Source: Flavobacterium urumqiense (lineage in GTDB: Bacteria > Bacteroidota > Bacteroidia > Flavobacteriales > Flavobacteriaceae). Taken from it: DNA of 64,000 nt. The stretch lies in the NCBI RefSeq assembly GCF_900108015.1, contig NZ_FNVP01000007.1, forward strand, positions 1-64,000. Reading direction: 5' to 3'. The notes under the pieces are model-generated. The model did no database searches. It was not told the DNA's origin and saw only the letters and a list, made by a program, of their open reading frames with translations. A program made the translations under genes and the position numbers. This document shows, piece after piece, positions 52,583-61,825 of this stretch. The stretch's first letter is position 1. Every line of letters begins with the position of its first letter.

Positions 52583-53728
52583 CTAACACAATTTAACAAG
52601 ATTATCTAGCACAATTTTATAAGAAAAATTATCAACTAGTTCTTTAGAGGTTACAGTAGCTGTTAATTTATTAAGGACTAAAACATCTTTAATTCTTGAA
52701 GTTAATTCATCCACGTTACCTGTTTCAAAAACATATCCGTTACTTTCTGACACAACTAAATCATTTGAGCAACCAGTTAAATCAGATAAAATAAGAGGCA
52801 AGTTAAAATTCATAGCCTCATTTGCTGATAATCCCCAATGCTCGCCATTTGATGAACACATTACAAATAGATCAGAAACTGCGTAAAACTTAGGAATCTC
52901 TTGCTGATTAACAAATCCAGTTAAAATAACTTTACTCATTTTATTGCTTGAAATATACTCCTCCATTATTTTTCTTAATTTGCCATCACCAACCATTATT
53001 AACCAACAATCATCCAGATTTAGTTTATGAAATGCTTGTATTAAATCTAAAGGTCGTTTTTTTTCAATATATTTTGCAGAAAATGTGATAATCCTATCAT
53101 TCAAAGGTACTCCTAAAGATTTTTTTATTTCATTTTTGTCATACTGCAAACTTCTAAATCTTTCATTATCAACAGCATAAGGACAACTAACAAGTTGATT
53201 TTTATCGATTTGGAAACTTTCATAGTATAATTTATTTTGAGTCCCAATAAAAAGAAAATAATTAATCCTTGGAAACACTACATAACGTAATCCAAATCTC
53301 TTTAACTTCTGCTTCCATCCTTTTTTCAACAGCTCATGACTTAATGGAATATCATTTCTTAAACAAATAGTATGTCCAAGTATCTTACCCAACATAATAA
53401 TTGAAAAGTGAGTGAAATAATGATAGCCATGTAAAATAATTATGGACTTTGGGCATTTGAATAATGTTCTAATCATTCCCCAATTAACAAAACGCCAAAA
53501 TTCACTTTTTCTGGAACTAGAAAAGTTTTTAAAGAACTGGTATTCGTAACCTTCTAGAAGTGGTATATCCCATTTTATTTTTTGTCCAAATTCAATATCA
53601 AAACCTCCCATTATAGAAAAATCTGAACAATACCACGCCTTTGTCTTAACCCCATTTTCATTCATAAATTTATACATTGGGGCAAAGTATTGTATTGGAT
53701 GAGAATTAACAAAAATTATATCTTTCAT
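52583..53728 (-). CDS. GT4-family glycosyltransferase
   Basis: A 381-residue GT-B glycosyltransferase. It begins IIFVNSHPIQYFAPMYKFMNENG, a form seen in several capsule glycosyltransferases, and IITFSAKYIEKKRPLDLIQAFHKL begins the donor domain. VSDLFVMCSSNGEHWGLSANEAMNFNLPLILSD forms the nucleotide-sugar site; here GEHWGLSANEAM replaces the usual ExFGLxxxEA, an accepted variant. It follows the Wzy-like polymerase gene by about 25 bases. Specificity unknown. Confidence 0.87.
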   Translation of the reverse strand: MKDIIFVNSHPIQYFAPMYKFMNENGVKTKAWYCSDFSIMGGFDIEFGQKIKWDIPLLEGYEYQFFKNFSSSRKSEFWRFVNWGMIRTLFKCPKSIIILHGYHYFTHFSIIMLGKILGHTICLRNDIPLSHELLKKGWKQKLKRFGLRYVVFPRINYFLFIGTQNKLYYESFQIDKNQLVSCPYAVDNERFRSLQYDKNEIKKSLGVPLNDRIITFSAKYIEKKRPLDLIQAFHKLNLDDCWLIMVGDGKLRKIMEEYISSNKMSKVILTGFVNQQEIPKFYAVSDLFVMCSSNGEHWGLSANEAMNFNLPLILSDLTGCSNDLVVSESNGYVFETGNVDELTSRIKDVLVLNKLTATVTSKELVDNFSYKIVLDNLVKLC

Positions 53729-53753
53729 TTTTTATATTTTTTTAACTTTTACT

Positions 53754-55091
53754 TTAAGTTATTTTTTTTCTATTTAAAAAATTATCATATTGATCAAATC
53801 TCTTTAGTGAAATTATCGCGCCAAAAGTAATCCAAAAATATATCGCCAATGGTGGTTGAATTGACAATGTTCCAGTTAGACCAGTAATAATTATATATGC
53901 TATTAAAAAAGCAGCTGAATTTGAATAATTATTATTCCTGATAGAATACCATAATCGAAAAGAATAAAACACGATAAACAATCTGAATCCATACCATACA
54001 AATATCAAATAAACACCGCCTTCCCATACTATTGTAGAAAAATCATTTTCTGTCCAAATATCGGAACGCATTAAATTTGCATAGGAACTTATATTTTGTA
54101 CACCATTCGTCATTACACCAAGACCCTTTCCCAAAATTACTTCATATACTTTTTTTTCAGAAAGGCTCTCGATAGCACCTGTAAACGGAGCCAAAACTCT
54201 ATCTAATACATCATCATTTTTATCGCCACCAGAACGTTCCTCATAAGCTGCGAAATATTCTGGTTTCCAAGTTTTTAACACAGGAAAAAGAAATAACACC
54301 AAAATTATTGGGATTAGGATTTTTTTTAACGCGAAACCAGGATTTTTTAATAAAATAAGAATAGCACCTATTAAAGTTATTAACATCAATCCCAATACTG
54401 CTGTTCTCCCACCTGTAATAAAGGCTCCAGTGATTAATAAAAAGCCTAAGCAAATTTGTAATAATTTATTATCAAAAAAATAATGTTTTTTATGCTTCTC
54501 AAAAAATAAATTTGCAAAATAAAAAGAGGCTACAAAAAGTAAAAAAAAAGAAAACTGAGCAGTAAAAGAAAAAGTTGAACTGACCCTAAGTTTGCCGCCA
54601 GCTGAAAATCCTTCTAGCGATTCTCCTCCAACGGCTCTATTTAGCCAATGAGATGCAGGCAAATTAATCTGCAATATAGCAGTTAGAACAGTTGGTACTA
54701 ATAGCACAACGATAAAAATTATGAATTTTTTAAAATCTTTTTTTGCATCGGGTGGAAATGCTATCGTCATTAAGATTGCAACAACCAAATATAACAAATA
54801 GGTTTTTGCTCCCCAGATTAACAAAACAGGATCTAGTACGACATTATACAACAGTAATGGAAAAATAAGATGCACCAATATCATAAAAAACTTAACAATT
54901 CTCTTGGATAAATTAGATAATGAAGAATTGTATATATAATACAAGCCCAATAAACATAAAAGATCTTTTACAAAGAACAAAATGACACTCAAAAAATCAG
55001 GAAGTATTTTTCTCACCATACCTTCAAAAACTAGAATGAAGATTATAATATAGAGCAGTTTTCTAATTTTTTTTTCTTTGGAATCGTACAT
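53754..55091 (-). CDS. O-antigen polymerase/ligase-like membrane protein (Wzy)
   Basis: A 445-residue protein with ten to twelve hydrophobic segments and a long soluble loop (about residues 280-350) carrying YEVILGKGLGVMTNGVQNIS. Earlier LLITGAFITGGRTAVLGLMLITLIG has the conserved Gly-Gly-Arg-Thr-Ala of the O-antigen polymerase/ligase (Wzy_C) family. It lies among the GT4 genes of region A, with a flippase at the right edge of the window, so it is the probable polymerase of that locus. A second polymerase (14.2 kb) belongs to the O-antigen-like locus. Confidence 0.87.
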   Translation of the reverse strand: MYDSKEKKIRKLLYIIIFILVFEGMVRKILPDFLSVILFFVKDLLCLLGLYYIYNSSLSNLSKRIVKFFMILVHLIFPLLLYNVVLDPVLLIWGAKTYLLYLVVAILMTIAFPPDAKKDFKKFIIFIVVLLVPTVLTAILQINLPASHWLNRAVGGESLEGFSAGGKLRVSSTFSFTAQFSFFLLFVASFYFANLFFEKHKKHYFFDNKLLQICLGFLLITGAFITGGRTAVLGLMLITLIGAILILLKNPGFALKKILIPIILVLFLFPVLKTWKPEYFAAYEERSGGDKNDDVLDRVLAPFTGAIESLSEKKVYEVILGKGLGVMTNGVQNISSYANLMRSDIWTENDFSTIVWEGGVYLIFVWYGFRLFIVFYSFRLWYSIRNNNYSNSAAFLIAYIIITGLTGTLSIQPPLAIYFWITFGAIISLKRFDQYDNFLNRKKIT

Positions 55092-55099
55092 TTATTAAA

Positions 55100-56266
55100 T
55101 TAATTTTTGTGTTTTAAGTAAATATGATTTAATATTGAGCAAAGTGTCTGGCCACATTCATCCCATCCATTTAATTTAGAAGATTTTTTTCGTGCTGCCA
55201 ACTTCATTTTATTTAAAAGATGAAGATCAGTAGAAAGCAAAGTTAACTTGTCATAAATAGTATTCGCATCACGAATGGGAACGATAAAACCTTCTTCTCC
55301 ATCATTTATTAAATCATCTGCACCAGAATTAGTTGTCGTAATAATAGGTAATCCGTAGGATAAAGCTTCACCTAAAACTAAGCCAAAACCATCTTCTATA
55401 GTAGGCAAACAAAACACATCTGCTGAAATATATGCATTTTCTAATTCGTTACCTTTCAGTATTCCGGTAAATATAATATCAACAGTTAATTGCAAATCAT
55501 CAATACCAGAATAACTGTCTCTTGGGCCTACTATTAGTAGTTTTTTGTTTGGAATGTCCAGTTTTTGGAATGCATTAATCAAGTATCTAACCCCTTTTCT
55601 TACTGAAATTGAACCTACAAATAATACTGTAAATACAGTATCTTTCTTCTGCAATTTTTCAAGGTTAATTAAATTTAAACTATTAAAACCATAAGGTACT
55701 TTAATTAATTTTTCTTCAGGAAACCCCTTATCTAAAAAACTTCTTTTTACAAATTCGGAGGGAAGTAGAATATAATCTGCTTGCTGGTATTCTTTCAACC
55801 TTCGTTTTTTTTCAGCTTTGTGAAAGGGAAACCAAGGAATATTCAGCTTGTGGTGTTCTTCTTTCAATAAATCCTCTTGATATTCAACATGACAGTTAAC
55901 TACCTCAACAATAGTTATTAAACCTTTCTTGTTTGCGTATTGACAGGTTTTTAAACCACTTCCGTTATAAAATAAAAAAATATCAGCATTATTTATAAAC
56001 TTTCTGCAGGCAAAATCTTGTTCCTTCTTAGCAAGAAAAGCTAAATGTTCACTTATTTTTTGTGAAAAACCCAATTTAAGGCTTAATAAATAAATCGTTT
56101 GCAAAAAATCAGCTCTAAATAACTTACCCTTAAATTCAATAATTTTAGCTCTTGGACTAAAACGGGGGAAACCGCTGACGAATGCAGTTAATATATTTTT
56201 TTTATCTAATGCTAATGCATATTGATAATGATGTGCTCTATTAGGAGCAGTGTAAACAATTTTCAT
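55100..56266 (-). CDS. GT4-family glycosyltransferase
   Basis: A 388-residue GT-B enzyme. The N-terminal half begins MKIVYTAPNRAHHYQYALAL and includes the retained ADYILLPSEFVKRSFLDKGF, the donor-domain start FTVLFVGSISVRKGVRYLINAF and VFCLPTIEDGFGLVLGEALSYGLPIITTTNSGADD with a complete E-x7-E pair. This is the GT4 profile. It ends about ten bases before the polymerase gene and is followed upstream by a hexapeptide acyltransferase. Donor sugar not known. Confidence 0.9.
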   Translation of the reverse strand: MKIVYTAPNRAHHYQYALALDKKNILTAFVSGFPRFSPRAKIIEFKGKLFRADFLQTIYLLSLKLGFSQKISEHLAFLAKKEQDFACRKFINNADIFLFYNGSGLKTCQYANKKGLITIVEVVNCHVEYQEDLLKEEHHKLNIPWFPFHKAEKKRRLKEYQQADYILLPSEFVKRSFLDKGFPEEKLIKVPYGFNSLNLINLEKLQKKDTVFTVLFVGSISVRKGVRYLINAFQKLDIPNKKLLIVGPRDSYSGIDDLQLTVDIIFTGILKGNELENAYISADVFCLPTIEDGFGLVLGEALSYGLPIITTTNSGADDLINDGEEGFIVPIRDANTIYDKLTLLSTDLHLLNKMKLAARKKSSKLNGWDECGQTLCSILNHIYLKHKN

Positions 56267-56275
56267 TTGAGTTGA

Positions 56276-56866
56276 TTATTTTAACCAGGCATTATTTGCT
56301 GCTAGAAATTCACAAGGATTATAATTTAATGTCTTTGTTCTTTTCTTTGCTATCTCTTGTGCTGGATTTCCTATGACTATACTATAATCGTTAACATCTT
56401 TACTCACAACGGCTCCCGCCCCAACAACTGCACCTCTTCCTATTTTCACTCCGGGTAGTACAATAGCGTTAGTTGCTATCCAAGCATAATCACCAATATA
56501 AATAGGGCTTTTCTTATGACGCCATAAGGAATCTGAAACATCATGCGAGGCACTCAATAGTTTAACACCATCATTAATACAAACATAATTTCCTATGGTA
56601 ATCTTTTCATGTAGTGCTATTTCTACCCTGCCAAGAAAAGTAAATTCACCTACTGTCAAATTACATTTCCTTCCGCCAATTTTGGTTATGCCTATTTCTG
56701 CTGTGTCCGCAATATGGGCGCCTTGCTTAATAAGTCTTTTTCTCCTTAAATTATTAGATAGAAGTTTATTTATTGTAAATAATCTTTTTGCCCAACTAAT
56801 AAAAAAATTTCTGCTAAAAATTAAATTTTTAGATCTATTGCCCCACAAATATTTTAAACTGGCCAT
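56276..56866 (-). CDS. Hexapeptide-repeat acyltransferase
   Basis: A 196-residue left-handed beta-helix protein. Residues 1-50 are basic and helical, the repeats run over about 55-170 (for example VEIALHEKITIGNYVCINDGVKLLSASHD with the likely catalytic His, and NAIVLPGVKIGRGAVVGAGAVV), and a tail ends VIGNPAQEIAKKR. The preceding SDSLWRHKKSPIYIGDYAWI segment replaces the common DH/NH loop. It lies between two GT-B genes and probably O-acetylates the exopolysaccharide. There is no overlap with neighbours. Confidence 0.83.
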   Translation of the reverse strand: MASLKYLWGNRSKNLIFSRNFFISWAKRLFTINKLLSNNLRRKRLIKQGAHIADTAEIGITKIGGRKCNLTVGEFTFLGRVEIALHEKITIGNYVCINDGVKLLSASHDVSDSLWRHKKSPIYIGDYAWIATNAIVLPGVKIGRGAVVGAGAVVSKDVNDYSIVIGNPAQEIAKKRTKTLNYNPCEFLAANNAWLK

Positions 56867-56871
56867 GAAAT

Positions 56872-57987
56872 TTAATGTTTAATTAATCCTTTTAAAAATT
56901 TATTTGCAACAAACTGTAGGCTTTTTTCAACTGAGCAATCAAAATTTTGATTTAAAATTTCAATTACTTTTTTTTCATTCTCGAATTTTGTGATATTCTT
57001 TAAATCAATAATTGCTGATTTATAAAAATTTTTAACCTCCCACTTTCGGGCTACACAAATTATAGGTAATTGATGTTGCAGATAAGCCGCGACGCTTCCA
57101 CTTTTTTGTAGTAGAATAAATGGCGTTGTTGCTACCGCATAATGACAAGTTGAGAATATATTAGTTATTTGTTTATCTGAACAAAATCCATAAATTTCAT
57201 AAGATATACTTTCAGCATCCAAAACAGATGTCCATTCGAGAATTGAATTCCCACAATTTCCAATAAATACAAATTTTAACAAAACTCCGTCTAATGATTT
57301 ACTATAGCTTTTTAAAGCCTCAATAAATTCTTTAACAGGTGCATCATGATGAATACCGCCAAAAAAAGCAAATTTCATTTCATTTTTCCGGGATAATTTT
57401 ACAATTGGAGCTGCTAATCTTACATTAGAAAATAAGGGTAAAAATTGTGATCTATACCCCATTTGCTTCAATTGAAACTGATATAATTTAGTTTGAGTAT
57501 GTATTAAGTTAGTACTACAATTTTTGATAAAAGATTGCAACATCAAGTGTTGCAATTTCCCCAATATTTTCAATTTCAGACTAGATTCTCTATTCATCCC
57601 CACCCATAATTCATGAATCATGAGGTGCAACTTTCTTCCTTTTGTAAGCTGTTGTAATGCAATACTAAGTCCAAAAGGCAGTCCTTTAGGATGAAACGAA
57701 AAAGGTACATATTGTAAACTAATCCAGTCTGGATTAAAACTATCTAGCCAACTTTTAGCTTCAAGACAATTCAGAGTATATCCTTTACTAAAAGGCAATC
57801 GCAGTACAGGAATATTATATTCAGTATTTTGCTGTTCCCCTACAGTTTCTTTGACAGCTTTATCCATGATGGCGACAATAGCGCAGGAATGTCCTTGTCT
57901 ATTTAATTCCCCAGCTAAGCGTCTGGTATAGTCGCCTACACCGTCTTTACCAGGTTCTAGCGAGCCACAAAGGAAGATTATTTTCAT
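56872..57987 (-). CDS. GT-B glycosyltransferase, GT4-like
   Basis: A 371-residue protein with a clear GT-B layout. MKIIFLCGSLEPGKDGVGDYTRRLAGEL starts the acceptor domain with the Gly-rich loop, and WISLQYVPFSFHPKGLPFG is common in family members. In the donor domain MKFAFFGGIHHDAPVKEF and CHYAVATTPFILLQKSGSVAAYLQHQLPIICV are present, but the usual E-x7-E is replaced by ILLQKSGSVAAYL, so the donor pocket is atypical. It ends a few bases before the acyltransferase gene. Activity likely but unproven. Confidence 0.78.
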   Translation of the reverse strand: MKIIFLCGSLEPGKDGVGDYTRRLAGELNRQGHSCAIVAIMDKAVKETVGEQQNTEYNIPVLRLPFSKGYTLNCLEAKSWLDSFNPDWISLQYVPFSFHPKGLPFGLSIALQQLTKGRKLHLMIHELWVGMNRESSLKLKILGKLQHLMLQSFIKNCSTNLIHTQTKLYQFQLKQMGYRSQFLPLFSNVRLAAPIVKLSRKNEMKFAFFGGIHHDAPVKEFIEALKSYSKSLDGVLLKFVFIGNCGNSILEWTSVLDAESISYEIYGFCSDKQITNIFSTCHYAVATTPFILLQKSGSVAAYLQHQLPIICVARKWEVKNFYKSAIIDLKNITKFENEKKVIEILNQNFDCSVEKSLQFVANKFLKGLIKH

Positions 57988-58019
57988 TTTTACATTTTTT
58001 TACATTTACTTCCAAACAA

Positions 58020-59015
58020 TTAGTACAAAAAGCCCTTTAATTTTGTTTTTTTTATGACATAAGTAACTATTGAACAAATTAGTAACAATAGTATAAATGA
58101 AATTAAAGGTTCAAAAATATTTAATATAATTGATTCAGTAAACAACGTTCTATATTCTATGTTAGATGATATAAGTACAACCACAAGTGGGTTAATCACA
58201 AAAAACAAAAGAGTATTCTGACCAAAAAAATCAATTGAATTTAAAACTAATTTATTTCGAATGTTCAATTTAAATTGCGCTAGACTAACACAAAAGAGGA
58301 TTGATGAAAGTAAAACCATAGGAGTTATATAACCAGAATGTGATAAATTAAAAATATTTAGTATATACCATTCGGCCGGCACTAAAAAAATACTCAAAAT
58401 AAAAATTAAGGGTATTTTAATTATTTCATTTTTAGCCAAACCTACCCCTACAAAAACATACGGAACCCACAATATAAAAGGAGTATCACCTAATTTTGAA
58501 AGCAAAACTGGCAATGACTTAAAAAACAGCGTGTAATATGTATATATTATACTAACTATAATTGTCAAAAGAATCAATAAGATTCGCTTTGAATAAAAAT
58601 ATTTAAAAATTGGGAAAAACATTATTAATTGCAATAGTATAATAAAAAAATATTGACCAGTAAAACCATATCCCAAATAATGAGAAGTAATTACTTTCTG
58701 AAGAGTGATTGTATTCCAATTAACTGTAAGAAAAAAATAGAAAGTACTATATACAAAATATAATTTAAACAAAGAAATAAAACGTTTTTTAGTATATAAA
58801 AGTTTATCATTGAGACTAATCGCCTTGCTATACGATTTTTCAAAAAAATAAGCCCATAAAATAATAAAACAAGGAACACAAAAGCGTAAAATCTCTTGTG
58901 AATGAAACTTGACTGGATTAGAAGATGTAAAAATTTCAGGACTATGTAAAAAAACCACTCCTAAAATAGATATCGCTTTGATAAAATCTGGGTTAAGCAG
59001 ACGATCATTTTTCAT
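58020..59015 (-). CDS. Membrane acyltransferase, Acyltransferase 3 family
   Basis: A 331-residue integral membrane protein with about ten hydrophobic helices. The family signature at the N-terminus is intact: RLLNPDFIKAISILGVVFLHS with the catalytic-type His, and LRFCVPCFIILWAYFF. Members of this group (OafA-like) acetylate or otherwise acylate sugars at the membrane. It ends next to the GT-B gene (57987) and begins one base before the GT4 gene at 59017. It is the only such transferase in the window; the others are soluble hexapeptide enzymes. Acceptor unknown. Confidence 0.85.
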   Translation of the reverse strand: MKNDRLLNPDFIKAISILGVVFLHSPEIFTSSNPVKFHSQEILRFCVPCFIILWAYFFEKSYSKAISLNDKLLYTKKRFISLFKLYFVYSTFYFFLTVNWNTITLQKVITSHYLGYGFTGQYFFIILLQLIMFFPIFKYFYSKRILLILLTIIVSIIYTYYTLFFKSLPVLLSKLGDTPFILWVPYVFVGVGLAKNEIIKIPLIFILSIFLVPAEWYILNIFNLSHSGYITPMVLLSSILFCVSLAQFKLNIRNKLVLNSIDFFGQNTLLFFVINPLVVVLISSNIEYRTLFTESIILNIFEPLISFILLLLICSIVTYVIKKTKLKGFLY

Positions 59016-59016
59016 T

Positions 59017-60111
59017 CTACTTAACGTTATTAATAATTGATTGTAATTGTAAATTAAAATTTTCCCATGTCAATTCTGATACTTTAATCTGTCCCTTATT
59101 TGAAATTTTATTTCTTAAATGACTGTCATTAATTAATAGTTCTAATGCACCTGTAATGGTTTCCTTATTTACTTGATCAAGAACAATAGCTTCCTCTCTA
59201 TTTATTAACTCAGCAGCAAAACCTGTATCCCCTGTGATTGCGGCACAACCACAATACATAGCCTCCGCTAAAACCAAACCGAAACTTTCAATTTGAGACG
59301 GAAATAAAAAAATTTCCGACTCTTGGTATAAATTCATTAAATCTACCTTATTTTGCACAAATGGAATAAGTTCGACAGAAGCAATAACTTCAGAGCTAAA
59401 GTGCTCGTTGATGTCAAATTGATTCCCTACACCAATTAATCTAAAGCTATATTCAGGGTATTTAATCAAAATTATTTCTAATGCTTTTACCATAGGAATA
59501 ACACCCTTTCTTGAAAGCCATCCCCCACAATAAGTAATTATTTTTTGTTTTTCTATTGAATTAACGGACTCAAAATATAAATCTGGTAACGCTAAATTAT
59601 TGTAAAAAACTTTATCTTTATTTATTTTTAAAATATCAATGGCGTAATCATACTGTTCCTTAGAAACAGTCAGAAGAACATCCACATTATTATAACAATA
59701 TTTAAAATATTTAGATAGGTTGAAATGATACCATTTTTTATTTTCAATTAGTTGATTTTTTTTCATAAAATCATCAACCCAAAGTTCTAATCCGTTAGAG
59801 TGCAACAGGACAGGTATTTTTATCCTTAAAATATTTTTAATGATGTGTAAAGAAATAAAACATTCTGCTCCATAAAAAATAATAAAATCATATTTTTTAA
59901 GATTATGGATCAAAGTCCACCACGTCATACCCAGGATTGTTCTGTAAATACGAGCTGTATTTCCTAAGAAATCAAACAATGACAACTCCTCTGGCCCAAC
60001 TAATCTAACCTCATGCCCTTGTGATTCCAAACATCTAGCAGTATTAATTATAACGTAACCAGAACCTTGAGATTCTGCTAATGGACAATTACTAAGAACT
60101 AATACTTTCAT
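59017..60111 (-). CDS. GT4-family glycosyltransferase
   Basis: A 364-residue GT-B enzyme. It starts MKVLVLSNCPLAESQGSGYVIINTARCL with the N-terminal glycine loop. The donor domain has ITYCGGWLSRKGVIPMVKAL and SEIFLFPSQIESFGLVLAEAMYCGCAAITGDTG, a complete E-x7-E motif. The spacing to the acyltransferase 3 gene is one base, so they are probably coupled. It belongs to the region A assembly line. Sugar not identified. Confidence 0.9.
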   Translation of the reverse strand: MKVLVLSNCPLAESQGSGYVIINTARCLESQGHEVRLVGPEELSLFDFLGNTARIYRTILGMTWWTLIHNLKKYDFIIFYGAECFISLHIIKNILRIKIPVLLHSNGLELWVDDFMKKNQLIENKKWYHFNLSKYFKYCYNNVDVLLTVSKEQYDYAIDILKINKDKVFYNNLALPDLYFESVNSIEKQKIITYCGGWLSRKGVIPMVKALEIILIKYPEYSFRLIGVGNQFDINEHFSSEVIASVELIPFVQNKVDLMNLYQESEIFLFPSQIESFGLVLAEAMYCGCAAITGDTGFAAELINREEAIVLDQVNKETITGALELLINDSHLRNKISNKGQIKVSELTWENFNLQLQSIINNVK

Positions 60112-60122
60112 TTCAATTTTTT

Positions 60123-60686
60123 TTAAACTCTTTTTTTTATAAATTTAGCAGGTACTCCTCCCCAAATTTCGTAAGCAGGAATACTTTTAATTACGACACT
60201 GCCCGCAGCAACTACCGCTCCTTCCCCTATACAAACACCTTTCAAAACAACAACATTACATCCTAACCAAACATCTTTTTCTAAAACTATTGGAAAACTA
60301 ACTCCTTTTTGAAGTTTCATAAGTGTTCCTAAAGCAACACCATGATCATGATCTATGAATTTGCACCCTTGGGCTATCATACAACTATCTTTTATGGTAA
60401 TTCCCAAAGTAATATCAAAAGAAGAACAAGCACCAATAAAAACTCCATTTCCAATATTAATAGGATATGAATGATTAACCAAAGTTTCACAATTATATTC
60501 AATGATGAAATTTCTATTTAGAGATGATAACTTACCAATCTTAACTTGTGATGGATAATTAATATAGCCCTCTGAAACAAAAGAATTAAAACCGACACTC
60601 ATTCCAAATGCCCTATAATAAAGTATTCTAGGAATTCTTAAATATCGATCTATTTTAAATATTTTATTTCTAATATTATTAATCAT
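60123..60686 (-). CDS. Hexapeptide-repeat acyltransferase, tandem paralogue 1
   Basis: A 187-residue left-handed beta-helix O-acyltransferase with basic helical N-terminus, hexapeptide repeats over about 45-165 and the catalytic-type His pair in FIDHDHGVAL. It ends with IWGGVPAKFIKKRV. Its last 55 codons are nearly identical, at DNA level too, to those of the next gene (60708-61286), including more than 40 identical bases in a row; the N-terminal halves differ much more. The two genes are separated by 21 bases. They probably acylate different positions or sugars of the exopolysaccharide. Confidence 0.87.
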   Translation of the reverse strand: MINNIRNKIFKIDRYLRIPRILYYRAFGMSVGFNSFVSEGYINYPSQVKIGKLSSLNRNFIIEYNCETLVNHSYPINIGNGVFIGACSSFDITLGITIKDSCMIAQGCKFIDHDHGVALGTLMKLQKGVSFPIVLEKDVWLGCNVVVLKGVCIGEGAVVAAGSVVIKSIPAYEIWGGVPAKFIKKRV

Positions 60687-60707
60687 TGCTCACTAAAATT
60701 ATATCAA

Positions 60708-61286
60708 TTACATTCTCTTTTTAATAAACTTTGCAGGCACACCTCCCCAAATTTCGTACGCAGGAATACTTTTTACAACTACGCTACCTGCAGCAATTAC
60801 AGCTCCTTCTCCAATACAAACACCCTTCAAAACAACAACATTACATCCTAACCAAACATCTTTTTCTAAAATTATTTCGTACTTAGGAGCCACTTGGTTT
60901 CTGATAAGCGTCTTTTTTTCAGTACCATGATTATGGTCTACAAAACGACAGCCTGCAGCTATTAATGAATGGTTACCAATACTAATTTTATTAGTTATAT
61001 TAAACTCTGTATTGTTCCCGATAAATACATGATCACCAATAATTATCGATGGACCTTGAGAATATATCCCATCATAATGAAAATATACCCCGTGTTCTAT
61101 GATACAATTATTACCTACCTTTACTTGATGAGGCCAAGTCACATATATTTTAGGTAAATTAGTTCCTTTACCAATCTTCATGCCGCTCAATTTTAAAAAA
61201 AAGTTACTAATTAAATTAATACCTTTTTTTAAATAGCGGAAACGAAAAACAAAAATGGATTGACTAACAAAATAGTTTAATGACAT
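60708..61286 (-). CDS. Hexapeptide-repeat acyltransferase, tandem paralogue 2
   Basis: A 192-residue paralogue of the preceding protein. N-terminal residues up to about 45 are hydrophobic and basic (FFLKLSGMKIGKGTNLPKIY). Repeats include WPHQVKVGNNCIIEHGVYFHY and SIIIGDHVFIGNNTEFNI, and the catalytic-type His pair is in FVDHNHGTEKKTL. From ILEKDVWLGCNVVVLKG onward it is almost identical to the paralogue. A third acyltransferase gene follows upstream after five bases, so three of these genes lie in a row. Substrate unknown. Confidence 0.87.
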   Translation of the reverse strand: MSLNYFVSQSIFVFRFRYLKKGINLISNFFLKLSGMKIGKGTNLPKIYVTWPHQVKVGNNCIIEHGVYFHYDGIYSQGPSIIIGDHVFIGNNTEFNITNKISIGNHSLIAAGCRFVDHNHGTEKKTLIRNQVAPKYEIILEKDVWLGCNVVVLKGVCIGEGAVIAAGSVVVKSIPAYEIWGGVPAKFIKKRM

Positions 61287-61291
61287 CTTAT

Positions 61292-61825
61292 TTATTGAAA
61301 TAACCGTTTATAATTAGTAGGATAGTTAAAATCTTGTGGCCTACTATTAATTTGTTTTGCTGGTACACCAGCTACTACATTACAACAGTCTACATTTCGG
61401 GTAACAACAGCACCTGCAGCTATCATAGCTCCTTTTTCCAGTTTTACTCCTGCTAAAATCATCGCTCTAGTCCCTACCCAAACATAATCCTCAATTATGA
61501 TTTTTTTTGATCTATCATAAATACCTTTAATATCTTCATTATGATCGGAGGTTAAACAGATTACTTCTTCTGAAAGGGACACATTGTTTCCAATATAAAT
61601 TTCTCCTCTTGAATCTAATCTGCACTTGGCATTAATTACACAGTTATCGCCTATGGTCAAACCTTTTGTGCAATCAAATTTACAATTCATAAAAATAGCG
61701 CTTCCAGCACCTATTTTAAAACCCATGATTTTTCTATAATACCACAGACGAAACCGATGGCTAGGAATATTAGAAATCACATGATTACATAAGTAAAGTC
61801 GAAATTCTGATAAAAAAACTCTCAT
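61292..61825 (-). CDS. Hexapeptide-repeat acyltransferase, maltose/galactoside acetyltransferase-like
   Basis: A 177-residue left-handed beta-helix protein, more distant from its two neighbours. Repeats cover about 35-160, with SAIFMNCKFDCTKGLTIGDNCVINAKCRL and NNVSLSEEVICLTSDHNEDIKG, whose His corresponds to the catalytic one, and AMILAGVKLEKGAMIAAGAVV. VVAGVPAKQINSRPQD closes the domain. Its start overlaps the GT-B gene at 61822 by four bases, indicating coupled translation. It probably decorates the exopolysaccharide. Confidence 0.85.
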   Translation of the reverse strand: MRVFLSEFRLYLCNHVISNIPSHRFRLWYYRKIMGFKIGAGSAIFMNCKFDCTKGLTIGDNCVINAKCRLDSRGEIYIGNNVSLSEEVICLTSDHNEDIKGIYDRSKKIIIEDYVWVGTRAMILAGVKLEKGAMIAAGAVVTRNVDCCNVVAGVPAKQINSRPQDFNYPTNYKRLFQ

